A stretch of DNA of 34,008 nt from NCBI GenBank assembly GCA_018238375.1, contig JABCTJ010000173.1:1-34008 (forward strand). The letters are read 5' to 3'. The translations under genes were made by a program, and so were the position numbers. A model generated the notes under the pieces. That model was not told the origin of the DNA. It searched no databases and worked only from the letters and a program-made list of their open reading frames with translations. This DNA is from Candidatus Thorarchaeota archaeon. Lineage in GTDB: Archaea > Asgardarchaeota > Thorarchaeia > Thorarchaeales > Thorarchaeaceae. Position 1 is the stretch's first letter, and every line of letters starts with the position of its first letter. Positions 16,802 through 24,677 of the stretch are shown one piece after another.

Positions 16802-17341
16802 CTAGTCGTCCCGTGCTCCCTCGCTGACACCTAGTTCATCTGCGAGAGTCCTCGCACGCTTCCCTAGTTCATCATCGCGTTCAAGAAGCTGCTTCAGATG
16901 AACACTAGCCACATTGCTTCCACTTTCAGCTTCATATGAAAGCGTCATAAGAACATCACGCAGCTTATCATGAGGGATGCTAGTACTGTCCATTTGTCTG
17001 CTAGCCGCGGCGTGGCCTTGGATGATCCCGACTATTGGAAGAACCGGAAAAACAATCCATGTTGAGCTTATAATGACAATTGCTTCTTCCGGAAGGAGCA
17101 CCAAGCATAAAGCCCAGAAGCTGAGTGGAACCATAGAGAAGAGCAGTCCGTGAAGAGCGGCGCATCGCTTGGGTGTGCTGACACTCTTCTTTAGTATGGA
17201 CCGGCCTATCCCGGTCACTTCCTCAGCCTTTGCTGCGCTTAGCATTGCCCTCTTTATTGTGAAGTAGACTACGAAGATAAGTCCAAATTCGAAGATGCCA
17301 ATCAAGAGAGCCGCATATGCAATCTCACTCGGTTCACTCAT
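16802..17341 (-). CDS. Membrane protein of the 3-TM cluster (8), PEEA and RDDE motifs
   Basis: 179 residues from ATG 17341, with GGTGA upstream. TM1 (about residues 8-30) is followed by a charged stretch (KAEEVTGIGRSILKKSVST), TM2 (about 62-83), the loop LLPEEAIVIISSTWIVF, TM3 (about 90-110) and a soluble helical tail ending LLERDDELGKRARTLADELG. It carries both motifs seen separately in neighbours: the PEEA loop of 13972 and the RDD-E/D-x-G tail of 14582 and 16195. It therefore links the short and long subfamilies and is the best seed for a profile search. Function unknown. Confidence 0.74.
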   Translation of the reverse strand: MSEPSEIAYAALLIGIFEFGLIFVVYFTIKRAMLSAAKAEEVTGIGRSILKKSVSTPKRCAALHGLLFSMVPLSFWALCLVLLPEEAIVIISSTWIVFPVLPIVGIIQGHAAASRQMDSTSIPHDKLRDVLMTLSYEAESGSNVASVHLKQLLERDDELGKRARTLADELGVSEGARDD

Positions 17342-17402
17342 ATAATCATGTCACCTTTTCTTTTTCCCTCATGATCATTCATCTATGTATTTTCTCCAGA
17401 GC

Positions 17403-17795
17403 TCACTTATTATCTTCACGTCTTTCTGGAATCATTCCTTCCTCAAGCATTTCGTGTCGCACCCTGCGATTCATCTGCATCACAGGCAATGAGAACAATA
17501 GTACTAATGCAGTCATGAGGAATGCAATATATGGAGAACTGTAATCGAAAAGAGACTCTACAACAGCAGAAACCAGGTGCCCGCCCCACAAGAAATAGCT
17601 CACTAGGAGTGTTGGTGTCAACGCAAGCACGTCGAATAATAGATCGAACAGCCGGGGATTGGCCCTGTAGGAATATCCCCATTTAGCGTACTTACAAAGC
17701 CCTCGCAAGATAAGGCCATGTACCAATGCGCCAATGAGCAATACGGGCAATATGCTCGCGAATAGGATCAAGACACCAAGAATCAAATCAAGCAT
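17403..17795 (-). CDS. Small membrane protein of the 3-TM cluster (9)
   Basis: 130 residues from ATG 17795. TM1 (about residues 3-30) is followed by LCKYAKWGYSYRANPRLFD, TM2 (about 50-70), a loop with Asp and Ser-Pro, TM3 (about 88-106) and the highly charged tail NRRVRHEMLEEGMIPERRED. It shows the same layout as the other cluster genes and a tail like that of 15196. It is the first gene of the run in the direction of transcription. Function unknown. Confidence 0.7.
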   Translation of the reverse strand: MLDLILGVLILFASILPVLLIGALVHGLILRGLCKYAKWGYSYRANPRLFDLLFDVLALTPTLLVSYFLWGGHLVSAVVESLFDYSSPYIAFLMTALVLLFSLPVMQMNRRVRHEMLEEGMIPERREDNK

Positions 17796-17861
17796 ATCAA
17801 AACACTCCGATTCTGCATTGATAGTAGCGTGAGCCTAAAGGATTTCTGCTTTCCAGTTTCG

Positions 17862-18911
17862 CTAAGACCGAACCCGTCTAACTAGCTCCCGAATCGTCAT
17901 CGACATGAATAGCAGAGAACCAATCACGAAGTACGACAGATAGACAAGAGTGCCTATGATAATCGTGATGTCGGGGATGATTGCCCAGATCAGTAGCAAG
18001 ATGAAAAGCAAGCCATACCATCGCTTCAGTTCTTTCGTTCCCAACAGTTTCGAATCAACACTCGGAATGGATTCGGATTCATCGACTGGAGGACTTGCAT
18101 AGATGAGCAAGATCACAAAGGCATAGATGAATAGCGTAGCGATGATTGTTTCAATACCTGGAATGCGCTCAGGTAGCAGAACTGGAAATGTGATAGCGTA
18201 CAAGAGGATAACATATGCAGCAGTCACAGCCAGACCCTTCCTTCCCAATCTTAGTGATTGAATCGAGAACGATCCTCCTCCGCGCCTTTTGATAAGATAG
18301 TATGGGATTAGAATCAGGACGAGGCTGCCAAGTGCCGTAATCCCCGCCACGATGAAGTCGTATTCAGAACTGATTATCATGAACAAGGATCCTATGATGA
18401 AAGCGTACAGGTAGAACACTGAATTCCGTTGACTTCTCTGAAGGAACGAAGTGTGAGTTGGGAAGGTGGTTTCCATTCCCTCATTCGATGTGCTGCCTGC
18501 TTGAGATAAAATCTGGAATACCAGAATCGGCAAAACGAATGCCATTATTGGGTGCCAGAACAAGAGCAGCACGATATTCTCGGCAATTGCGAGCCCAAAG
18601 ACCGTGCCAAGAAGAGGTGGCTCTGTGAAGTATCCCGCCCATAGCACCTTTGTGACCCATGACTCATAGAGCCCGAATAGTATTCCCCAGAGGTACAGTT
18701 GACCCACTGACGTTCTCTTGGTTCTCATGGCAAGGTTCAGAAAGAGCAGGGTATGCGACCAATAGAGGGGCAGCGTGACAAACCAGGCCCACTCAGTAAT
18801 GAACCATAGAATGGATGAGCCCGAGAACGCCTCAGCGAATACCATTGACAGGAGGCCGATAAGCACCAACTGGGACCACCTCGAGTCTGTTGGGTTCTCT
18901 GAGTCTTGCAT
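17862..18911 (-). CDS. Polytopic membrane protein, family not recognised
   Basis: 349 residues from ATG 18911, with AGGAAAGG just upstream. I count about nine or ten hydrophobic helices, with a soluble loop near residues 130-155 and a basic segment RRGGGSFSIQSLRLGRKG near 210-228. The conserved-looking portion is N-terminal: SHTLLFLNLAMRTKRTSVGQ and GLYESWVTKVLWAGYF. No transporter or enzyme signature is recognised. It is followed on the same strand, after 66 bases, by the 3-TM cluster, so it may head that transcription unit (inference from spacing). Confidence 0.72.
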   Translation of the reverse strand: MQDSENPTDSRWSQLVLIGLLSMVFAEAFSGSSILWFITEWAWFVTLPLYWSHTLLFLNLAMRTKRTSVGQLYLWGILFGLYESWVTKVLWAGYFTEPPLLGTVFGLAIAENIVLLLFWHPIMAFVLPILVFQILSQAGSTSNEGMETTFPTHTSFLQRSQRNSVFYLYAFIIGSLFMIISSEYDFIVAGITALGSLVLILIPYYLIKRRGGGSFSIQSLRLGRKGLAVTAAYVILLYAITFPVLLPERIPGIETIIATLFIYAFVILLIYASPPVDESESIPSVDSKLLGTKELKRWYGLLFILLLIWAIIPDITIIIGTLVYLSYFVIGSLLFMSMTIRELVRRVRS

Positions 18912-18969
18912 GCCTTTCCTATGAGCTGTATCGTGGATATTTCTTCCTAAAACGGGACGTAGTCCAAAG

Positions 18970-18978
18970 AACTATATC
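18970..18978 (+). promoter_or_regulatory. TATA-like box for the GIY-YIG gene
   Basis: AACTATATC lies 30 bases before the TTG start at 19008. That spacing would give a nearly leaderless transcript, common in archaea. Assigned by position and sequence only. Confidence 0.4.
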
Positions 18979-19007
18979 ACGTGCTAGGCGCTCCCATGTG
19001 ACCAGAC

Positions 19008-19295
19008 TTGCCTTACTACGTCTACATAATCGAAACAGAAACTGGCACCTACTACACTGGGCAGACTAATAATCTAAACCGACGACTGAACGAGCATGTA
19101 TCTGGGAACTCAAAGTCCGCTGCCTACTTTCACATGCATCAACCCAAATACCTCGTCTACGTGGAAGAATGCGGCACCAGAGGTGATGCTCTTCGCCGTG
19201 AGCGTCAGATTAAGCGGAATCGACGACTTAAGCTATTCTTGATTGGTGATCGACGAGATCTCCAAGGACTCGTGAATTCAGAAACCATCTCCTAG
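19008..19295 (+). CDS. GIY-YIG nuclease superfamily protein (YhbQ/UPF0213-like)
   Basis: 95 residues, about the usual length for stand-alone GIY-YIG domains of the COG2827 type. The start must be TTG 19008 or later, because a TGA lies in frame at 18999-19001. The motif reads PYYVYIIET, then TYYTGQTNNLNRRLNEH, with the conserved arginine and histidine. ALRRERQIKRNRRLKLFLI carries the family glutamate. Members act on or bind structured DNA, but the role of the small proteins is poorly defined. A short spacing (53 bases) separates it from the following kinase gene. Confidence 0.88.
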   Translation: MPYYVYIIETETGTYYTGQTNNLNRRLNEHVSGNSKSAAYFHMHQPKYLVYVEECGTRGDALRRERQIKRNRRLKLFLIGDRRDLQGLVNSETIS

Positions 19296-19348
19296 GACCG
19301 ATTAGTTTTCATATCCGGGGCATGTCACTCAATGATTGGTGAGCAGTG

Positions 19349-20869
19349 ATGACTGAATTGATCTTGGCGTTGGATGTCGGAACCACCGGAGTGCGCTCTA
19401 TGGTCTTTGATACAGAGGGTGTTGTTCTTGCGCGTGCCTACAAAGAGTTCGAGAGTTCCTATCCCAAGCCCTCTTGGGTGGAGCAGAATGCGCAAATTTG
19501 GTGGGACACTGCTTGCGTAACAACCAAGCAATGCCTCAAGAAAGCAGGTGTCAGCGCTGAGCGTATCTGTGGGCTGAGTGTGACTAACCAACGCGAAACG
19601 ATCGTACCAATCGACGATGCTGGTAATCCATTACGTAGTGCCATTGTCTGGCAGGACCGTCGAACTGTGCCCCAATGCGATTGGATTCGAAGTGTCATGT
19701 CGCCAGCTGATGTCTATTCAATCACTGGGCTCACCATTGATCCTTACTTTACCGCTCCCAAGATTCTCTGGATAAAGGAGAACGAGCCTGAGGTCTTCAG
19801 CAAGGCTTGGAAGTTTCTCTTGGTTCACGATTTCATGGTCTTCAAGCTCACTGGCAAAGCAATCACTGATTATTCCAATGCAAGCAGAACGATGCTTTTC
19901 GATATCAAGGATGCAGGTTGGTCTGAGAAGATGCTCAACGCATTTGACATCCCGCGGGAGAAGCTCCCTAACCCCCTGCAGTCTGGTACTCCCGTAGGAG
20001 AGGTAACTGCGAAAGCAGCCAAAGATTGCGGGCTCAAGGAAGGCACTCCTGTGATTGCTGGAGGCGGAGACCAGCAGTGTGCGGCGCTAGGAGTGGGTGT
20101 GGTTCGCGAGGGCTCAATCAAGTCAACTACTGGAACAGGCACTTTCCTGCTTGCCTACTCTGACACTCCCAGATTCGACAGCGAAATACGAGTGCTCTGC
20201 AGCCGCCATGTTGTCCCGGGCGCTTTTGTTGTGGAGGCTAGCATGTTCACCACGGGCTCAGCTCTCAGGTGGTTCCGCGATAATCTGGGTGCAGAAGAAT
20301 GCAATCTTGCCAAAAAGCGGGGCATCGACCCGTATGAGGTCATGTCGGAAGGGGCAGGCGCGATTCCAGCTGGTTCTGAGGGCGTCATCCACCTGCCGCA
20401 TTTCGCAGGGGCCGGTGCACCCTACTGGAACCCACACGCGCGTGGTGTGTTCGCTGGCCTTGCTCTTGGCCATACTAGAAAGCATCTCATGCGATCGATT
20501 TTGGAGGGCGTTTCCTACGAGATCAGAACCAACCTCGAAATTATGAACCATATCGGGATTCCTGCTTCAGAAGTTCGTGTGACTGGAGGTGCTGCCAGAA
20601 GTCAAGTGTGGATGCAGATACAGGCTGATGTGCTTGGAGTGCCTGTAATCCGGACTGAGATGGAAGAGGCTACCGCTCTAGGAGCCGCAATCCTTGCCTG
20701 CAAAGGAGTGGGTTTGTTTGACTCGATGGTAGCAGCTGCTGACAGCATGGTGAAACCACTGAAGCCCCTGAAACCGCAAGATGAGAATTGCGATGTCTAC
20801 GCTGAAGGATTTGCGCGGTTCAAACAGCTCTATGCTTCAATATCCAACATCAAGTGGTCTGGTGACTAA
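19349..20869 (+). CDS. FGGY-family carbohydrate/polyol kinase
   Basis: 506 residues from ATG 19349 (GTG 19346 directly precedes it). It has the two ASKHA ATPase halves: the phosphate-1 motif LALDVGTTGVRSMVFD at the N-terminus, then VTNQRETIVPIDDAGNPL and IVWQDRRT, which are glycerol-kinase-like. AGGGDQQCAALG follows, then STTGTGTFL, HFAGAGAPYWNPHARGVFAG and RVTGGAARSQVWMQIQADVLG. The middle and C-terminal parts look as much like xylulokinase as glycerol kinase. It phosphorylates a sugar or polyol with ATP in the cytosol; substrate is unresolved. No transporter or dehydrogenase is adjacent to help. If it is glycerol kinase, it would feed lipid glycerophosphate or glycerol catabolism. Confidence 0.9.
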   Translation: MTELILALDVGTTGVRSMVFDTEGVVLARAYKEFESSYPKPSWVEQNAQIWWDTACVTTKQCLKKAGVSAERICGLSVTNQRETIVPIDDAGNPLRSAIVWQDRRTVPQCDWIRSVMSPADVYSITGLTIDPYFTAPKILWIKENEPEVFSKAWKFLLVHDFMVFKLTGKAITDYSNASRTMLFDIKDAGWSEKMLNAFDIPREKLPNPLQSGTPVGEVTAKAAKDCGLKEGTPVIAGGGDQQCAALGVGVVREGSIKSTTGTGTFLLAYSDTPRFDSEIRVLCSRHVVPGAFVVEASMFTTGSALRWFRDNLGAEECNLAKKRGIDPYEVMSEGAGAIPAGSEGVIHLPHFAGAGAPYWNPHARGVFAGLALGHTRKHLMRSILEGVSYEIRTNLEIMNHIGIPASEVRVTGGAARSQVWMQIQADVLGVPVIRTEMEEATALGAAILACKGVGLFDSMVAAADSMVKPLKPLKPQDENCDVYAEGFARFKQLYASISNIKWSGD

Positions 20870-20906
20870 TTTAAGCAGGTAGTCCCATTGGACGTATGGG
20901 CAAGTT

Positions 20907-20932
20907 AGATATTCCCAAATATCCTAATATCT
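20907..20932. repeat. Short inverted repeat upstream of a small membrane gene
   Basis: AGATATT (20907-20913) and AATATCT (20926-20932) are perfect reverse complements separated by 12 bases. They end 8 bases before the GTG start at 20940. Such a dyad could be an operator or cover the ribosome site; being A+T-rich and only 7 bases per arm, it may be chance. Confidence 0.3.
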
Positions 20933-20939
20933 GCTGGTT

Positions 20940-21191
20940 GTGGTGCTCGTGGAGGGTAAAACCATCTTTTACATTCTTGTGACAATCGCGCTGTTGGTTG
21001 GAGGGTTCCCCCTTGGAATCTTTTCCCTAGAAATATTCCTCAGCAGTATCACCTTGGGTGGAATTCTATCCACAATTCTTTTTGCTCTGCTGGGTTTATG
21101 TTGTCATGGGATTGACAGACCAGAAGCTGAAGACACCAAAGTACGCGATGACGTTTGGTCAGTGTCGCAAGTAGAGTCACGACGGATATGA
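20940..21191 (+). CDS. Hypothetical 2-TM small membrane protein
   Basis: 83 residues from GTG 20940. Two hydrophobic helices (about residues 8-28 and 34-54) are followed by a polar, mostly acidic tail (IDRPEAEDTKVRDD). No family recognised. No strong ribosome site is visible, which fits a leaderless or weakly expressed transcript. It lies 70 bases after the FGGY kinase on the same strand. Coding status is plausible from the clean hydrophobic pattern but not certain. Confidence 0.45.
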   Translation: MVLVEGKTIFYILVTIALLVGGFPLGIFSLEIFLSSITLGGILSTILFALLGLCCHGIDRPEAEDTKVRDDVWSVSQVESRRI

Positions 21192-21309
21192 AGTGACTTA
21201 TGCCAGAAGGAACTTAGACAGCGTGGGTCTTGGAGTGAGAGGATGTTATACTGTTTCTATCCGTATCCTGTGATTCACCAATTACTCGTACCTGCTCACT
21301 CAAGAAATC

Positions 21310-21522
21310 CTAGGTCGAGTAGATAGCCAGCTTATTTCCCTTGTCCAAGACAAGTATCTTCACGTCTGGGTCATTCGATATCCACTCATCAATCACATCT
21401 TGTGGATTCTCCGCCTTATCCAAGTGAACCGATTCTACGGTTTCTTTGTCGAGTTATGTGAACATCTGAATGCCTTAAAGGACTTCCAAGATATCAGCCA
21501 ATTTGTGCGCTTTGTGCTCGTA
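21310..21522 (-). pseudogene. Degenerate duplicate of the 3' end of larA
   Basis: This stretch aligns base for base, without gaps, with 22195-22407, the last 71 codons of the intact LarA-family gene. The offset is constant at 885 bases. In the matching frame it reads YEHKAHKLADILEVL, stop, GIQMFT, stop, LDKETVESVHLDKAEN and then the same C-terminus ending DKGNKLAIYST with the same stop position. The two internal stops are TAA. Matching sequence also continues a few bases past the stop (CAAGAAAYCC). Upstream of 21522 the similarity ends abruptly and no 5' part of larA is present. It is therefore a non-functional remnant of a duplication or of a former second gene. Confidence 0.9.
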
Positions 21523-21545
21523 GGTCAAAGGTAGTTCCCTACGTA

Positions 21546-21555
21546 TAGTTATATT
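21546..21555 (+). promoter_or_regulatory. TATA-like box for the gene at 21613
   Basis: TAGTTATATT lies about 58 bases before ATG 21613. It is an A+T-rich archaeal TATA candidate, and the leader would be about 30 bases. Positional evidence only. Confidence 0.3.
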
Positions 21556-21612
21556 GAAGAATTGGCAAGTATACAATGCTTTCCTCAGATGCTTGATACA
21601 GAGGGTTATAGA

Positions 21613-22104
21613 ATGAGAGTTTCTGTCTTGGTTGGATCTCTGGTCATGTTATCCTTGCTAGCTCCCATGACCATTGTTGGTATTGAGAGTAATGTGTGGT
21701 TGGAAGATGGACCACAGAGCATGATGAGTGTTTACTGGGTCTTCGTCTATGGTATCTATGATTATTCCAATCAGCAGTTTCATTTTCTTGATTTCTTCTA
21801 CACATGGACTTACCGGTGTATGTCACTACTCTGGATCAGTATCGGATTGATAATCTCACTTGCATTACTCTTTGACAAGGTTCCACAATCATCAACGAAG
21901 CGTGCATGGGTCCTAGGTATGTTAGCTCTAGCGGTTCAGTTGACTTCTGCACTTATAGCTCCTCTATTCCAGACGGGGGGCGCAATCCTTCAGATTGTGA
22001 GATACTCCATTCCAATCCCCCTTCAGTCCATTTTGTTGCTTGTCTTTCTGGCATATGATTGGCATAATAGACGACGCAGACTTCCCAACGATGACCGTTT
22101 CTGA
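21613..22104 (+). CDS. Hypothetical membrane protein inserted between larA copies
   Basis: 163 residues from ATG 21613, with GAGGG about 7 bases upstream; TTG 21562 and ATG 21589 are in-frame alternatives. Four or so hydrophobic helices: residues 3-24, 66-85, 98-118 and 125-147 approximately, with a basic tail HNRRRRLPNDDRF. Between helices 1 and 2 is an aromatic-rich external-looking loop (YGIYDYSNQQFHFLDFFYTW). No family recognised. It lies exactly between the degenerate and intact larA 3' ends, so it may have been trapped by or carried with the rearrangement (inference). Confidence 0.6.
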   Translation: MRVSVLVGSLVMLSLLAPMTIVGIESNVWLEDGPQSMMSVYWVFVYGIYDYSNQQFHFLDFFYTWTYRCMSLLWISIGLIISLALLFDKVPQSSTKRAWVLGMLALAVQLTSALIAPLFQTGGAILQIVRYSIPIPLQSILLLVFLAYDWHNRRRRLPNDDRF

Positions 22105-22194
22105 CCCGACGTACAATAGTGGTCGGTGGGATGCGTTCGTTTTCGCCGAAAATCGGGGAGCCGACTCCTTCGACTATCAAACGCCCAAGAAACC

Positions 22195-23481
22195 CTAGGT
22201 CGAGTAGATAGCCAGCTTGTTTCCCTTATCTAAGACAAGTATCTTCACGTCTGGATCATTTGATATCCACTCATCGATTACAGCTTGTGGATTCTCCGTC
22301 TTATCCAGGTGAGCCGATTCTACGATCTCTCTATCGAGCTCTGTGAACATCTGAATGCTTGAGAGGTTTTTCAAAAGCTCAGCGAACTTGTACGCCTTGT
22401 GCTCGTACAGATGATATTTCCCGCTTATCGACTCTATTACAGTGTCAAGTGGAGCAGTCAACTTGTTGTAGAAATTCTCCATTGCACTCTCAGGCGCTAC
22501 ACCATCTCTGCACTCAGCAAGAAACAGAATCTCTCCGCCTTTTGACACTGCATTCTTAGTGAGTTCAAGTGCTCTCTGGGCATGATACAGACTCTTGTCT
22601 TGTGGGTAACCTCCCGGAGACACCACAATCCTTGGTCTGGCGGTTACAGCGAAGCTTGCCGTTTCATCGAGCACCTTAATGCCATCAGCTATCACTGGCT
22701 CCATGCGACCGGCGCCAGCCCACACTACTTTGTCGCCATTCGATACTGTCGAGAGAGTGAAGACCGTAGCACCCTTGGTTATCATCTCAGCCGCTTCTCT
22801 CATGTCATCCGCAAGAGGGTTTGTTCGCCTTGCCGGGTCTGGGTGATACGGATGCGTTCCGAAGGTCGACTTGGGGTCAAGTGCCATTGAATGATTGCCC
22901 TCGATTGATGCAAACCCACACACTCCTGGCAAGAAGTCCTTGAGAGCATTGGAATATCCACTGAAGTAATGGGCTTTCATATCAGCAAGAGGGACGTACA
23001 CATCGTGACCGACAGCAGCGGCGTTAACAATGACGGGCGTACCTCTGTTTGTCTTCCCTAAGTCAGCCATATCTGGTTCTTGGCAATCATGAATCTTCAC
23101 TTTGTAGTTCTCAAGCCCTGCATCAGCACACGCGCGTTTGATCATGTTCACGATTTCTAGGTTCCCGGGGTGTTCTACTTCGTGTGACCCGGTTGTGACT
23201 ATATACTGGATTCTTCGTGCATCCTTTAGTTTCGGGGCAACCGCGCTGAGGAGTGCCCAGTGAGGCTCGTCTCTAGTATGGTCCTCCACCAAGACACAGA
23301 CACTCTTGCCCTTGACGATATCTATCAGAACGGGCCCGTATGGATTCGCAAGGACCTTGTTGAGTTCCTCTAGACTATCCTCTACAGTCTTGACTTTCTT
23401 CGGTGCGACTGTTCCAGCGAGGTTCTTCTCAGGAATCTCCAAGTCAACAGTTCCATCGCCGTAATTTAGAGTCACTTTCAT
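22195..23481 (-). CDS. larA: LarA-family nickel-dependent racemase/epimerase
   Basis: 428 residues from ATG 23481, with GAGG about 8 bases upstream; this matches the usual 420-430 residue length, and the longer frame from 23553 adds an unrelated 24 residues. TGSHEVEH, the segment GHDVYVPLADMKAHYFSGYS, and ALKDFLPGVCGFASIEGNH match the LarA core, in which histidines and a lysine bind the nickel-pincer nucleotide cofactor. The family racemises lactate or other 2-hydroxy acids, so substrate is open. Cofactor genes larB, larC and larE are not in the window. A broken copy of the 3' end lies at 21310-21522. Confidence 0.88.
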   Translation of the reverse strand: MKVTLNYGDGTVDLEIPEKNLAGTVAPKKVKTVEDSLEELNKVLANPYGPVLIDIVKGKSVCVLVEDHTRDEPHWALLSAVAPKLKDARRIQYIVTTGSHEVEHPGNLEIVNMIKRACADAGLENYKVKIHDCQEPDMADLGKTNRGTPVIVNAAAVGHDVYVPLADMKAHYFSGYSNALKDFLPGVCGFASIEGNHSMALDPKSTFGTHPYHPDPARRTNPLADDMREAAEMITKGATVFTLSTVSNGDKVVWAGAGRMEPVIADGIKVLDETASFAVTARPRIVVSPGGYPQDKSLYHAQRALELTKNAVSKGGEILFLAECRDGVAPESAMENFYNKLTAPLDTVIESISGKYHLYEHKAYKFAELLKNLSSIQMFTELDREIVESAHLDKTENPQAVIDEWISNDPDVKILVLDKGNKLAIYST

Positions 23482-23587
23482 CCTGGTTGCCTCAACAAAT
23501 GAATGGAACAGTCTTTGAAAAGGATTAACTATTCTGCATAAGTGATACACCAAAACTAATATCCGCTCTTGATGTTACTTCCGAGGC

Positions 23588-23911
23588 ATGAGCAACCGCC
23601 ATAGTGGTGGCACCTTCGCAGAAGCAGGGCGATGGTGTGCAGTCGCATCCGAACTTCCTTGTTCAGTCATAATCATGGTTTTCATAGGACATCTTCTAGG
23701 TCAGACCTGGTGGGGGGCACAGGGTGCAATGACAGGTGCCATGATTGGAGCGATTGTTGGCTTGCTACTGGGCATGTACAGTGTCTACATCACAATTCAA
23801 TACTACGATAAGCTGGAACAAGAGCGTCCAGTCATGCGGCCTTATCGGCCTCCACAGGAGGAGATTGATGAGGACGTTGAATTTCCCGACTACACGAAAC
23901 GCACTGAGTAG
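23588..23911 (+). CDS. Small 2-TM protein, AtpI/AtpZ-like
   Basis: 107 residues from ATG 23588, with CCGAGG just upstream. Two helices are seen: SVIIMVFIGHLLGQTWWG region (residues 26-44) and a glycine-rich one, AMTGAMIGAIVGLLLGMYSVY (about 46-66). The tail is acidic (PPQEEIDEDVEFPDY). The arrangement, with a long glycine-zipper second helix, recalls AtpI/AtpZ (the 'gene 1' protein of F-type ATP synthase operons, a c-ring assembly or magnesium/calcium transport factor). The similarity is weak and could reflect only composition. The ATP synthase genes begin 770 bases downstream on the same strand. Confidence 0.55.
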   Translation: MSNRHSGGTFAEAGRWCAVASELPCSVIIMVFIGHLLGQTWWGAQGAMTGAMIGAIVGLLLGMYSVYITIQYYDKLEQERPVMRPYRPPQEEIDEDVEFPDYTKRTE

Positions 23912-24481
23912 CTACTTCACGAAATCAGAGTCATCAGCGTCCAGTACTTCAACTATCAATCTTGTGGAGGTTCGTCCTATCAGTGCCACGATAATCTGAA
24001 TTAGAAGAGAAATGAAGAAAGCTCCTAGCGCATATCCGAATATTCGAAGAGAAATGGAAGTATGAGATGCGGCCCATGGTGCTAGGAACCACAGATCAAT
24101 TAGATACCAGGTATAGACACCTGTGGCGAACATGGTCAATACAAGCAGTCCATAGATGAAGATGACTGCCTTGACTCTTGGTGCGTTCATTTTGACTTGC
24201 TCGAGGCCTCGTCCAACCACAGCATTGCTAAGTCTCCTAGAAAACCTGAGAAAGACGCTAAAGGCAGCTAGAAAGACAATGAGTGTGATGATAGATAGAA
24301 TCAACAACAGTAAAACCTGAATCTCAGGAGCAATTATCTCTAGGAAGCCTCCAATGTACCAGGCCAAGACAGAACCCACCATCACAATTATTGATAGAAT
24401 CTCCACCACGAACGTGATAGTCGCAGAATTCCTAAACATTCCTCCAATGTCGAATTGACCATTGCTAGTTTCATCCGTCAT
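23912..24481 (-). CDS. Hypothetical 4-TM membrane protein
   Basis: 189 residues from ATG 24481; GTG 24490 is an in-frame alternative. Four helices at about residues 22-43, 55-81, 105-128 and 145-168 are separated by a short basic loop (RFSRRLSNAVVGRGLEQVK). The tail is acidic (EVLDADDSDFVK). Its stop abuts the stop of the convergent gene (23911/23912), so the two genes share no spacer. No family recognised. Confidence 0.68.
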   Translation of the reverse strand: MTDETSNGQFDIGGMFRNSATITFVVEILSIIVMVGSVLAWYIGGFLEIIAPEIQVLLLLILSIITLIVFLAAFSVFLRFSRRLSNAVVGRGLEQVKMNAPRVKAVIFIYGLLVLTMFATGVYTWYLIDLWFLAPWAASHTSISLRIFGYALGAFFISLLIQIIVALIGRTSTRLIVEVLDADDSDFVK

Positions 24482-24610
24482 ATGAACCACATCTAGCAGC
24501 TGCTATCTTCTAGTTTTGAATCCTTCTAATACATCTCACCTGGTACTAGATGCGGCACGATATTCAAACACTCACTATAAGGGATTGAAACGCACTGAGA
24601 TAGCTCGTCA

Positions 24611-24620
24611 GCTTTATATC
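24611..24620 (+). promoter_or_regulatory. TATA box for atpC-atpK
   Basis: GCTTTATATC, a near-consensus archaeal TATA box, lies 58 bases before the atpC start. The expected start of transcription is about 24-26 bases downstream, leaving a leader of roughly 30 bases. It is the clearest promoter element in the window. Confidence 0.55.
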
Positions 24621-24677
24621 AATCGGACGGGGACTGTCAAATAATCCCATTCGGGCCAAGAACGGGGCTAGTTTATC

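Noticed and set aside
19349-20869. Naming the FGGY kinase glpK
   Set aside because: The N-terminal part is glycerol-kinase-like but the middle and C-terminal motifs fit xylulokinase as well; no neighbour supports either substrate.
24571-24591. ACTATAAGGGATTGAAAC resembles the end of archaeal CRISPR repeats (GTTTCAATCCCTTATAG type)
   Set aside because: It occurs once, with no second copy or spacer pattern nearby and no cas genes in the window.
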